From Ectobius pallidus (taxonomy: Eukaryota; Arthropoda; Insecta; Blattodea; Ectobiidae), in assembly GCA_964059195.1 (NCBI GenBank), contig CAXKWD010000004.1, positions 120,686,043 through 120,750,042 on the forward strand: a stretch of 64,000 bases of DNA, in the 5' to 3' direction. The stretch's first letter is position 1. Each line of letters opens with the position of its first letter. The notes beneath the pieces are model-generated. The model was not told the DNA's origin, made no database searches, and saw only the letters and a program-made list of their open reading frames with translations. Positions 46,069 through 56,208 of the stretch are shown piece by piece. The translations under genes were made by a program, and so were the position numbers.

Positions 46069-46961
46069 CTCATTATGTTATGAAGATAAAATAACTGCTA
46101 TATCATATTTGACACACCAACAAATCTTGTTTAATTAAATAAATATTTTATTTTTTAAATACAAATATAGAATGTTAGGTTTTGACTTTTGGGGGTCCAA
46201 TTTACCTGGACTCCCCTCTCCTAATCCACTGTGGATTCTGCTTCCATGTTGTCAATTTGGTAAAACTTCTGCAAACTTTTTATGTCTTAACTGACTTTCA
46301 AATAATTGTCTTCCTTGCGCCCCCCCCCCCCGCCCCCGGGAATGGGCGCCCATGGCTGTCGAAATTCTTCATCTTTATCTTTATAAAAAATTAGAAGAGA
46401 CCTTTTGAAGTTATAGAACTCGACCGTTTTTATTTTTAACATATAAAACGCTTATTTTGCAACAATTTTCAACCCCCCCCCCCAGAAAATTCATAAAACT
46501 ATAATATTTTGCCCCCCCCCCCAGAAATTTCAATGACGCAGTCTGCGTCTTAACCCCCCCCCTGTGGGCACCCCTGCATACTTTCTTCAACCAGCAAAGA
46601 AACGTAGGCTACATTTAAATTCAAACAAACCATCCTTTCTCCTTTAAAATTACACAATTTCTGTCAATATTACACTGAATTCACCAAATGCCCTCACATT
46701 GAACGTACACAGTCCCATTACAACATTAAGTTATTGTTTTTAGTATACGTAGGTGACTTGGGAATTTGCACGATGCTGCAGTCTTCTTCTTTCTCTTAAG
46801 CCGCGTTCACACCTGTGCGCCTTGCGCCTAGTTGCCGTGCCTCTCCAGTGCATCTGCGCATGCAACGGTGCAAGCTCACGCATGCATCTAGTCTCTTGCG
46901 GCACCATTATTGTAGGCGCATACCTCTTTCTGTTCACACCTGCCAGAAGTGAGCAGATGAA

Positions 46962-47201
46962 ATGTCCGCTTTGGATTTAGGTGCCGTAGCTGCTGCAGCT
47001 GTTGTTATTTTGCAACAAAGACGAAACCGTAAGAAGAAAATTCAATTGTATTGTAATCACAAAGTTGGCAATGTAGTTGACCTTTCACAAAAATATGAAA
47101 GTCAAACAGCAGTAAAATTGGTCATGGCAATCAATCTTTCATTTCCAGAATATCGTTCGAAAATGTACGCAGTACGTAGGAACATCTCTGATCACCAGTA
47201 G
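46962..47201 (+). pseudogene. Harbinger transposase N-terminal remnant
   Basis: The ORF begins MSALDLGAVAAAAVVILQQR and continues with a basic RRNRKKK run. An Ala/Val-rich helix followed by an Arg/Lys cluster is typical of the N-terminus of PIF/Harbinger DDE transposases. The frame closes after 79 codons, before any catalytic residue. The start ATG lies about 160 bp from the element's left end. Confidence 0.6.
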
Positions 47202-47314
47202 GTACTATTGCGAACAGTGGCATTTTCAACGAACGAACTGCTTTCTTCCAAATATAATTTTATTTATTATTAATTACCAATAATATGAGCGTAATAATTG
47301 TCACATTTTGAATA

Positions 47315-47543
47315 GGTAGCTGGCAGGATTAGGGCATGTGGTAAGCATGCCGAATCCTACTGCAGTTGTTGATAGCTTACTGAACCGAAGCCGCTACTTC
47401 TTTATGAATTAGCTCCTCGGTTGGTGTCACGAGACTGAATGCACCCCGTTCCAGTTGGCCCTACCTCAGAAAAATTTGAGGAGGTACCGGGATCCAACCC
47501 AGACTTGCGGGTCCGTAGTCAGCAACCACTAGACTAGGGGCTA
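47315..47543 (-). mobile_element. SINE family E with tRNA-like head, inside the Harbinger element
   Basis: The minus strand begins GCCCCTAGTCTAGTGGTTGC (box A TAGTCTAGTGG) with box B GGGTTGGATCCC about 35 bp later. The body contains CTGAGGTAGGGCCAACTGGA and runs to about 47315. No tail or target duplication was settled. A weak resemblance to part of its tail occurs near 55010-55045. Confidence 0.78.
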
Positions 47544-48228
47544 AAGAGGACTTTTGCAGAAAAACACTATTTTTAAATAGATTTTCCAATTAATACAAAA
47601 GAAAATAAATAAATGTGAATTAGTGCATTTTAAGAAAAGATGTAGTTCAAAAAAAATTATACAACGCACTGAAATTAATAATGTAGGCTATATATCGCTT
47701 TGTTGTTTGTCTTTGTATAGTGCAGCTGTTCATTGCATGGGCAGGCGGCATCAAAGGAATAAACCATTAAGTCAGTGTTTGTGTTAACTGATGTAACCAA
47801 GTCGGCCTTGGCTTCTGCTTTCCAAAACAAAAGCAACGTTGTTATCATTGACCTCAGTTCTTCCCTCGGTTGAATCAATTCACACGTGTTATTGTTTATT
47901 GTAACTATCGCAGGAAATGAAACTTGAGCAGTGTGAAATACTTTGAAATGTATATATAGAAACAATTTCAGTCAACTTATTTTAGTAGATAGGAAGTTAA
48001 TTGAGTGAGCATTGAATAATTGTATCATTAAAAAGGGTAAATATCTCAATTGTTTATGCTATTTTTCGAGTGCCAATATAAGGAATAGTTACTTGCTTAT
48101 TTGGGGGGGGGAGAACTAGAATAACTCTGTCAAAATTATAAACAATTTTCGGTGTCACATTAGTGACCATTATTATGTTTTATGAAGACGGCTAAACTCG
48201 TTTGTTTAAAAAGCCTAAAAAGGGCTAT

Positions 48229-48468
48229 TCATTTAAATAATACCACTGCTCTACTCTGCTGGACTCTACGAAAGTATGATCGGAGGCTTTTTATTTTATT
48301 TAGCACCGCTTTCGTTGTTCCCAAAGCGTATTTGTCCCTTAGAAACTGTAAGGAATCGCTCCTTTTTGTCCTGTCCTTGTAGTCCGGGGAACTAGCCATC
48401 CACAAACACGGATACGAGCGATAATCCTCCACGAACTCAATATTCTTTTCATTAGACCACTCCGCCAT
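48229..48468 (-). pseudogene. MADF-domain accessory protein N-terminus (79 codons)
   Basis: The ORF begins MAEWSNEKNIEFVEDYRSYP and continues CLWMASSPDYKDRTKRSDSL. These are the hallmarks of a MADF domain: W-E-x-I-EFVE-YR-x-PCLW and Y-x-R-x-R. MADF proteins are the DNA-binding partner encoded by PIF/Harbinger elements, and related host MADF proteins act in transcription. A full domain is about 85 residues, so this keeps most of it before the stop. The start is 225 bp from the right end of the element, matching the divergent two-gene layout. Confidence 0.85.
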
Positions 48469-48879
48469 AATGAAAAATCAGAGCAGAGCCTTGGAAGACG
48501 CACGACTGTTGCACGTAGCTCCCCGTTTCAAATGGGGAGCTACTTGCGCCTACGTCCACCGGCGCAAGGAGGTCCGTGCGCACAGATTCCACGCATGCCT
48601 CACCCTGCACCGTTGCATGCCCCGGCTTGCATCTCCACCTGCCAGGCGCAAGCCTCTTGTGCGCATGCAACGTTGCACAGGTGTGAACGCAGTTTAACCT
48701 CCCCCGTTGTAGGGATGTTTAGGCGACCCAAACCACCAAGATCTTAAAGGACCGCGACCTGTCGGGGCAAGGAGATTCTAAGCACCAATTTTTGTTAACT
48801 TATTTATATTTCACAATCTGGATAGCAATTTCCGATTATCCGTGGGCTGTTCATAAAGTTTGCGGATTATGCGTGCGCA

Positions 48880-49080
48880 AAAATGTTAATTTCCGGTACT
48901 TAATCTTGAATATTCGGCACTTTATTTCTAATTAACTGCACTTTTTTTCCGAATTTCCCACACATTATTACGAATTTCCGGCAATTTATTTCAAATTGCC
49001 AACATTATATTTCGAGTTATCCGCACATTATTTTGAATTTCCGGAACTTTATTTCGAAATTTCATCACTTTATTTCCAAT
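48880..49080. repeat. Degenerate minisatellite, unit about 24 bp
   Basis: Variants of GAATTTCCGGCACTTTATTTC recur about eight times with substitutions and small indels. One frame reads as repeated LYFE and HYFEF phrases, reflecting the period rather than a protein. Confidence 0.85.
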
Positions 49081-49599
49081 CAGTATGGTACTACGGAAAG
49101 TTACACCATCAGAATTCACAACTGCTACAGGTCATGCTTTCAACATCAGTGAAAAACTGTCAACTGTGTACCGTACAACAATTAGTGAACTTTTTATGAG
49201 GATTTCTTTAGAGCAGCAATGAAATGACAATATATAACGCACTATGTCTTTTGCTTTTTTTAATATTGCAAAGAGTAAAAGAATAAAATAATGTAAACTT
49301 AGGCAGCAAAGGACCAGATTGCTTTTGTTTAATCAGTGATAATTGCAATTATGATATGCAGAAAATAAGTTATTTTTTTAATCGATTTCCGAATTAAGCT
49401 CCAGATCGATTCGTTAAGCAAGGCTTACGGAAGAACAAAGGTCCAGTTTGATAAGCATATGTGAAGGAATATGTGGGTAATGTTATTTGTCAAAGCTAAC
49501 TGTATTGCAACTTCCAAAGCCGTAACTGCTAAACAGTATGTTCCCATGAGAACAGATTTGCTTTTGATAAATTCTTTTTAATATGTGTTGCCATAAATT
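49081..49599. other. AT-rich spacer, nothing recognised
   Basis: No assignable structure. Confidence 0.4.
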
Positions 49600-49805
49600 G
49601 GGCTTTACTCCAGTACCGGTCAATCGACTTGATCCAATATCAATAGGCTTCTTCCCATGGACGTTATAAATGCGTGTACCAAGTTTCATGAAAATCCGAT
49701 ATTGAGTTTGAGCTATCGCTCGTACAGACACATGGACTCACAGACAGACAGACGGACAGACATTTTCCTGCCCCCACAAATCTCATAAAGTACTATTCTG
49801 GCACT
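49600..49805 (+). repeat. GACGGACA-tailed dispersed repeat, single-unit copy
   Basis: Contains CCAGTACCGGTCAATCGACT, AACATTATAAAT-like and CCAAGTTTCATGAAAATCCG segments, then CGTACAGACACATGG and a (GACAGACG)n tail, ending CTCATAAAGTACT. Same order as the last unit at 26392-26890. Confidence 0.85.
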
Positions 49806-50652
49806 TACTAATGTGTAAATTAAAATAATAATGTGTTTGTTTTTTTTTTTTACATTTTTCTACAAGCAATGTAATATCTGCACTTAATAGCACTTCCTGA
49901 AATTTTAGCTAAGTTTAAAAACGTCTAACTAAAAAACCAATAAAGTCTCAGTAATGAAATTTTTACCACTTATTACAACACAATAAAAGAATGTTTTCTG
50001 AAAATTTTGGATTTTTAAAGCCTGTCTCTTCTGAGATATTTCAGATTGAAAATACCTGATTTTAGAATAATCGTAATACTTGAAGATCCATTAAAAAAGA
50101 ATGTAACTTTTAAGTCTCGAACTTTTTAGGGAAGTAGTATACTATAAACACAAAGAATTGAAAGTGAGTTTCAGTTTTATCTTTAGCATTTTTAATTTTA
50201 AAAGAGAATATTTTTATTTTGAAAACGTTAACATTTATCTATTTGTTTCGTTTATTTATAATTAATTAGGCTATATATACTGGACAGAAAATATTGTACA
50301 TTTTATGCTCTTTAACATCGTTTTTGTTTGAACCAAAGACAAAGAAGATACAGAATTTAACGCAAACCTCTATAAAATGCAAAATAGGTTAACGCACCAA
50401 TGCAAAATGGCCGCTCAAAAAGAAACTGGATATCTAAAAAATTAATGAATATCTGTTTTCAACTCTCTGAATATTGTTCCAACAAAGATGAAAAAATAAA
50501 AAGTAAATAAATTTTGTAAGCGACTATCATTGGTTGATTTGATATGGATTGACCCTTACGTGACTTTCAAGTCCTTTTTAAAAAAAATATATCTTCCCAA
50601 AACTCTAATGTTCTTCCGGTCGATATTAATATCTCGGGAAGGCCTGTATGTC

Positions 50653-50700
<48 letters not shown>

Positions 50701-52627
50701 GATCATCATCATCATTAGCCTATTATTATTATCAATGTTACATTTATTATTATTACTTTTTTTTTAAATGTATAACATCAACATGTTCCATACATGTTTT
50801 GGTGTAATCCTTATGTTGTTAATTACAATATTATATTTCAATATGGCTTAGTTTCTAGTTTTGTTCCACTTTATCTATAGTAATTTACAAATTGACAGAT
50901 ATCAGTCTCATACTTATTAGTTATGTACTACATCTACTATATCCCTATCCTAGTCCATATATTTACTTATCTATTTATTTGAAATCCAATGATCTATTTA
51001 TTTTAAGCCCATTGCTTTAATAAATGTATTAAAGTCTTTTAGGTATTTTATGACTTATTATTACTATTATTATTGTTATTATTATTATTTTTATTATTAT
51101 CATTATTATTATTATTGTAGAATAACCATTTTGGCTTGAAAATTAAAAAATATATATTTATATTTAAAAATGTATTTTTGATTGTTTTCTTTATTATAAG
51201 CCTTAACTCTTACTGTACTTGAAGAAAATCGTTATAGGAGAAGCTATAATGTTCTCACATAATTTACAGAGGCTTGAAGACAATATTGGGGATATCACAA
51301 GCCAGTTTCTATTTTAGGAAGTTGTTATTGAACACAGAATGTTAATGGGACCTCGGAACAACTTTATCAACTAACCCCACACCCTCCTCTTTGACTTCGC
51401 AAAGCCCTCCCAGGTTCTTGAGGCCAAGTCCACTCTAACTTGTAAAGTGATGTATGGGGTTACCATAGTTACCTCCCTGCTGACATATCTGAACCTTGGG
51501 ATTCAGTAGCTCCTAGTTAAGTCTGCTTCCTCACGCCTTACACATCGATATTACTTTCGCCTTTCATCGTATGTCTAAGAGATACTGATTGTGAGAAAAC
51601 AAAAACTATATTCTTCTGTATAATAATATTTTTATGTTCTCTATTCGTAATGGGCAGTTGGGGCGTTTCGGCCAAGAATTTCGGCATCATCAGCTAACTA
51701 GGAAAGGCCTATTTCATATGTTCCCCATGAATAACATGTTTAGGAAAATCTTATCTGAGTCAGTGATTTTTTTTACCGTTTCTTTGACTCTCAAAACGAA
51801 GTAATCATTATGGGAATAATAGTATAACTGTGATCTTCTTACACCACTAGGTTTATATGATAGCACACGAGGTTGTTGAGAAGGTTTAGAGCACGATTGC
51901 ACTGTCAGGTTAGTTGTATTTAATTACAATAAGACTGCTCCTTGTGAGTATTATTGGTCTCTTGCCGCTTGCAAACCTTTCTCATACCAAGTGGGATGCA
52001 CATGCAACCAAATAACAAATGTTATATAATTGTTGCAAAGAAAGCTGGAGGCTTGTAGCTTCACTACATTGTTTATAAAGCCTTAGAATACAACTATGGT
52101 GGATTTGTTCTTAAAATTGAAACATTTAACATGAGTATAGAACTAAAATATCGGATGCTGTGCAACTGCATCCCGCTTGGTGTTCCGTGCGACTAAATGA
52201 AAATTTGTATTATAAAACTTTTTTGTATAATTATTTTAAAATGGTGCTTCCAGTATTATGTTAGTTTAAGTTGGTATAACTTGTGAATAACAAATAACAA
52301 GTCATAAATCTATCTAGAAAAATGTATTCCCAGGGCTAATTCCGGATATCATTGGTATTACCACAGTTACACCTAGTCATAGCCTGCTTATAGTCGACTT
52401 TCTATTCAGTTTTGCATCCTTGTCTTTCATTTCATTTTATGAGTTCAAATGGTTTGTGTCAGTTTAGATTTAGAACATCATTATGATTTCGGAATAATTA
52501 CGCGCAATTGAAATTCAAATTTTATATGCTTAATTTATTTTAATTAGCAACTTAGGTCGAATGTGCAAACTAATATTAAATTAGTTGTATTATAACCGAT
52601 TTTTTTAAATGAAGTACAATGGAAATA
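49806..52627. other. AT-rich spacer with (ATT)n runs
   Basis: The only clear structures are T-rich runs and the microsatellites at 50653-50702 and, imperfect, 51058-51118. No gene or transposon was recognised. Confidence 0.45.
50653..50702. repeat. (ATT)n microsatellite, about 16 units
   Basis: An uninterrupted ATT run followed by (ATC)n. A second imperfect ATT array lies at 51058-51118. Confidence 0.95.
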
Positions 52628-52655
52628 CGAGGGTGGATCGAAAAGTAACGCATAA

Positions 52656-52944
52656 TCATTTTTTTTTCACGAAACGTTTAATTGGTACAATTACAAACAA
52701 ATGCACAGATGAAGAGACATCTTTTGTCCATTTTTCTATATAGTCTCCAAGTTTTTCAACACATTTCCCCCATATTGATACCAGTTTCAAAATGCCCTGT
52801 TCATAGAAGTCCGTTCGGTTTGAGTATAGCCATCTGCGGACTGCTGTTTTCACTTCTGCATCTGACGCAAAGCGCTTACCGGACAGGAATTTCTTCATGG
52901 GACTATTCAAATGAAATTCCGACGGTGCCAGATCTGGACTGTAA
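52656..52944 (-). pseudogene. Mariner transposase C-terminus, left inverted arm
   Basis: The minus strand reads YSPDLAPSEFHLNSPMKKFL, then GKRFASDAEVKTAVRRWLYS and a C-terminal FVKKK. Mariners normally have SPDLAPSD-HLF, so the third catalytic Asp has become Glu and the Phe-Gly pair has changed. The frame is otherwise open to its stop. Confidence 0.9.
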
Positions 52945-53284
52945 CATTCATGCTGATGGTGTCAAATTTCTTCACGACAATGCTCGTCCCCATGTTGCTG
53001 CAGCTGTTCGTGAGAAAATCAACAAATTTGGTTGGGAGGTGCTCCAGCATCCTCGATACTTTCATTAGTTTGGTCCCATGAAGAAATTTCTGGCCGGTAA
53101 ACGCTTTGCGTCAGATGCAGAAGTGAAAACAGCAGTCCGCAGATGGCTATACTCCAACCGAACGGGTTTCTATGAACGGAGTATTTTGAAACTGGTATCA
53201 CGATGGGAGAAATGTGTTAAGAAACTTGGCGACTATATAGAAAAAAAGACAAAGACATCCCTTCATGTGTGCATTTGTTTGTAA
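52945..53284 (+). pseudogene. Mariner transposase 3' part, core and right arm
   Basis: The core reads ADGVKFLHDNARPHVAAAVR, the second catalytic Asp block (HDNARPH), and WEVLQHPRYFH. It then runs, across a deletion of roughly 30 bp and a stop, into GPMKKFLAGKRFASDAEVKT and RWLYSNRTGFYERSIL. The deletion removed the SPDLAPSD motif, so this strand lacks the third catalytic Asp. Confidence 0.9.
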
Positions 53285-53347
53285 TTGACCTATTAAACGT
53301 TTTGTAAAAAAAAAAAATATTGTGTGTTATTTTTCCATCCACCCTCG

Positions 53348-54059
53348 TACTATAAGGCCGTGTTTTCTTTGGGGAGCATTGCACCTCAACTGGTAATCTC
53401 TGTATGATTTTGATTCCCGATATGACGAAAGTGAAAGTTATAATTGTACTCCTTTCTTGCTTCAAATGTCCAAATAATCCAGATAATATAAGGTGAACAC
53501 ATTCTTACAGTACTCCAACGAAAATGGATAATATGAAATCTATCAATCATGACTAATAAACTGTTCTATTTAACTACTCTTTATCTAACCCGGATTTTTT
53601 TTATATCTAACTTTTTAACAGCTGTTGCCGTCACTGTGAAGTGGAAGATAATTTTTACATATACTCGTAGCTTAGTAAGTGTCATGTATGCTTGTTACAT
53701 AATGTACTATTAACATTTTTAAACTGGTATTACTAAAGATAGACCGACTGATGTCCGCAACATGTTAAGTACGTACTAAAGTTAACTAAATAATATAAAA
53801 CTCGTTATAAATGTTTCCTATTGAGCCTTTATATAAATAAGATTCCTCCCATCCTCATTCGATCGGAAATATTGACTGTAAGGACCTCCTCAAACTTTGG
53901 TTCTGTATGTTCTCATCATTAAACTACTGCTGCGTAACTCGTATTCTATCTTGCAGAAAAAACTCTCAACGACCATTTGCTTTTGAACCTCATTAATCGA
54001 TTCCGGTTGTTTAACTCGTTATTAGTGTTGCTATCGTTTATCTGGCAATGGCAATTTAA
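53348..54059. other. AT-rich spacer, nothing recognised
   Basis: No assignable structure. Confidence 0.4.
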
Positions 54060-54200
54060 GTATTAAGTATTAATTAATTGTCTGTAATATTATGTATTTG
54101 TGTTATGTAATTGTAATGTAGTTTTTTTACTGGTAGAGCGTAAGAGAAGGCCAAATGGCCTTAGCTCTGCCAGAATAAATAAACCGAATAAACAGAATAA
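54060..54200 (+). mobile_element. LINE 3' end (AGGCC hairpin type)
   Basis: Contains CTGGTAGAGCGTAAGAGAAG, the palindrome AAGGCCAAATGGCCTT, AGCTCTGCCAG and AATAAATAAA, ending in repeated AATAAACAG. The same arrangement, reversed, is at 55381-55455. The hairpin before an A-rich end is a likely recognition structure for LINE reverse transcription. No coding part is present. Confidence 0.7.
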
Positions 54201-55380
54201 ACAGAATGGACTGATAACGTTATCGAATTTCACATTTCCATGACGTTTTATAATGTTACTATAAACAGTGACAATCCTCCATAAAATAATATTACGTTAT
54301 GTAGTAGTGACAATTGAAGTGTGACACTGAAGTGTTTGAAAGTTTCGAATCCAATTTTTTTTTTTTTTAATAGATTAATTGAGAGGTTAGATTCCAGTAC
54401 AACAAAGCAATGAATTTATAATTCTTTTCCAGACTTCATTTGCCAAATGATACTGCCAACTGAAATACAGCTCAATAATCTAATAAAATGTAGTTGTGTT
54501 GACTTATCTCACTCAAATTCTACATAATATTTTTTGTATATACTATTTCCAACAAAAAAACTTGCGTTTAAATTAAGATGTTGTTCTATGATTTTCTACG
54601 AACTTTTAGGTTACTTAGATATTCTTCCTTTCTTTGATTGCTTTAATTGGAACTATCTCATATATCGCAATTCTTGAACTTATTTCACAGTTCTAATTGT
54701 CTTCATACAATCTTCATAATCAGTTAATGGTTCTGACCTCAAAACAGGACAAAATGTCCCCACCCCCCATCATGACAATGAGATAATTCATACTGAAAAC
54801 CTCATAGAAATTCTAAATCTACAGTCAAAACTACAAGTTTTCGGTACCATAAAATTAATTTTACTCTTGATAATTTTGTTCCAATCCTGCATGGAAAGAA
54901 ATCGTTTCATTTTGCATTGTACCGGATGTCTACCTTTATGTATGAAACTTGAGGGAAACTTGGCAGCATCTACCATTTTATTGATGGCACCACCTAACTC
55001 ATTGGCAAATGACAAGATTGGAGGCATGTGGTCAGCATGCTGAAAACTACCTCAGGTAAAATTCCCTTTCTTGACAAGACTCGCTGACCTTCTTAAAAAC
55101 ACTAAAAATATTACTACATTTTGCTACATTAAATACAGAAAAAGGAAGGACTAAAGTTAAATTCACAACAATGAGAGGGGTTTTCAACCTCTTCCAGCTT
55201 ACTCTTTTATCAAATATAGTATTGTGTGTGTATATACATAATACCTCTGTAGGCCCATAAGAATTTTCATTCTCACAGTGTAGTTCATTAATTAATTTAA
55301 AATATGTCCCATGATCGTATTCGATTTCTTTAATTAGAGGAAAGTTCTTATTAATTGTACTGTACTACTGGTAAAAGAAA
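54201..55380. other. AT-rich spacer
   Basis: No gene was recognised. The 79-codon minus frame at 54788-55027 has no known motif. Confidence 0.4.
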
Positions 55381-55455
55381 AAAAATATTATAATAGTATT
55401 TTATTTTCCCTGACAGAGTTAAGGCCAAAGGACCTTTCTTCCAGTCAAGTAGGTT
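55381..55455 (-). mobile_element. LINE 3' end, reversed copy
   Basis: Reverse complement: CTTGACTGGAAGAAAGGTCC, then TTTGGCCTTAACTCTGTCAG, then an A-rich AAAATAAAATA end. It matches the order seen at 54130-54190. Confidence 0.7.
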
Positions 55456-55703
55456 GAATGCAGAATATCATTAGTATATCTTTGAAGATACAGTAAATAC
55501 AATAATATTCATAACGTAAGGTAATTTTGGCCCCAAACGTGTGGTCTTTCCCCTAACTGTTAATAGCTAATTAATGTATTATGTGTTTACACGAATGCTA
55601 TGTTACTCATATTGTGTTACATACCTTAGCCTGCATTCCACAAAATCTTTTACCTAGGTATTAATGCTTTCAAAAAGCCACTTAACAATCTTTCAAATTT
55701 TAA

Positions 55704-56200
55704 CCTTTCAGAGCTAAATTTATTTATTAATATATGCACATTTCAAGTTTTAAATTAGCTAAGAGAATTTAAATTAAATAGCTGGTTTATATGAATGACA
55801 ATTTTAATGCGTGCATAGATATCTTCACACTTTAAAATAACGTAGCTTATTAGGCTATTAATCTATTATTCTTACATGTCAGCTTTAATGCAATTTTTGC
55901 TGCGACACATGTACGGGTAGGGGGAAGAAAAGCGGACCGACTCTTGCAGTTGAATTCAGAGCCTTGTGATGCGTAAATAAATGTAAGAGATGTAATGGAA
56001 ACTTTTGTTTTCACAAGCAATGCAAATTACGTGAAATTGTTTCTCTATTGATTGTGTATGTTGTCTAGAACAAATTTCAATACATTCCCTGCTATCCTGT
56101 GAATGCCGCTAGGTATGCTCAGTGGCTCACATCGGCTACTTAGATATTTTAGTCGGTCCGCTTTTTTCCCCCTACCTGTACATCAATAGCAGTGAAAAGG
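55704..56200. mobile_element. piggyBac-like MITE flanked by TTAA, longer copy
   Basis: TTAA flanks both sides (55700-55703 and 56201-56204). The ends CCTTTCAGAGCTAAATTT and, reversed, CCTTTTCACTGCTATTGAT parallel those of 29083-29302. The first 100 bp share AATTTA, GAATGACAAT and other segments with the shorter copy. A separate inverted repeat lies inside at 55911-56181. Confidence 0.72.
55911..56181. repeat. Inner inverted repeat inside the piggyBac-like MITE
   Basis: GTACGGGTAGGGGGAAGAAA with GCGGACCGACT on the left mirrors the right side (TCGGTCCGC then TTTCCCCCTACCTGTAC). It could be a second, nested MITE or the true subterminal repeats of the longer copy. A related AAGACGGGCCGAACTCTTCA occurs at 6710. 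Confidence 0.7.
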
Positions 56201-56208
56201 TTAACTTA

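Larger units (their letters stand above)
44242..46576. mobile_element. Outer hAT-like element containing a nested hAT
   Basis: Ends CAGGGGTGCCCCCC and, reversed, CAGGGGTGCCCACAGGGG. CATACTT lies outside both ends (44235-44241, 46577-46583), 7 of the 8 bp expected for hAT. The interior is dominated by C/G runs and tandem repeats and by the inner element at 44910-46068. No transposase of its own was seen. Confidence 0.78.
46799..48693. mobile_element. PIF/Harbinger element, internally deleted, TTA duplication
   Basis: TTA is duplicated (46796-46798 and 48694-48696). The ends share GCGTTCACACCTGTGC, starting AGCCGCGTTC on the left and ACTGCGTTC on the right when reversed. The element contains the starts of two divergently placed genes read inward from the ends: a transposase on the plus strand and a MADF protein on the minus strand. 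This is the usual PIF/Harbinger gene pair. The middle is deleted and now holds a SINE. Confidence 0.88.
52628..53347. mobile_element. Hairpin mariner: two inverted transposase 3' ends around a core
   Basis: TA flanks both ends (52626-52627, 53348-53349). The left end CGAGGGTGGATCGAAAAGTA and the reversed right end CGAGGGTGGATGGAAAAATA are mariner inverted repeats. Instead of being unique inside, the two arms continue to mirror each other: the left arm (to about 52942) encodes the transposase C-terminus on the minus strand, and the right arm (from about 53069) encodes the same region on the plus strand. The 125-bp core holds a further plus-strand segment. Confidence 0.93.

Noticed and set aside
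48470..48747. Two GC-rich plus-strand ORFs opposite the MADF end
   Set aside because: They read through the terminal repeat of the Harbinger element and are not protein-like.
48996..49199. 67-codon ORF with repeated LYFE phrases
   Set aside because: The repeats reflect the 24-bp minisatellite period, not a repeat protein.
50530..50718. 62-codon ORF ending in Tyr and His runs
   Set aside because: The C-terminal half is the (ATT)n and (ATC)n microsatellite.
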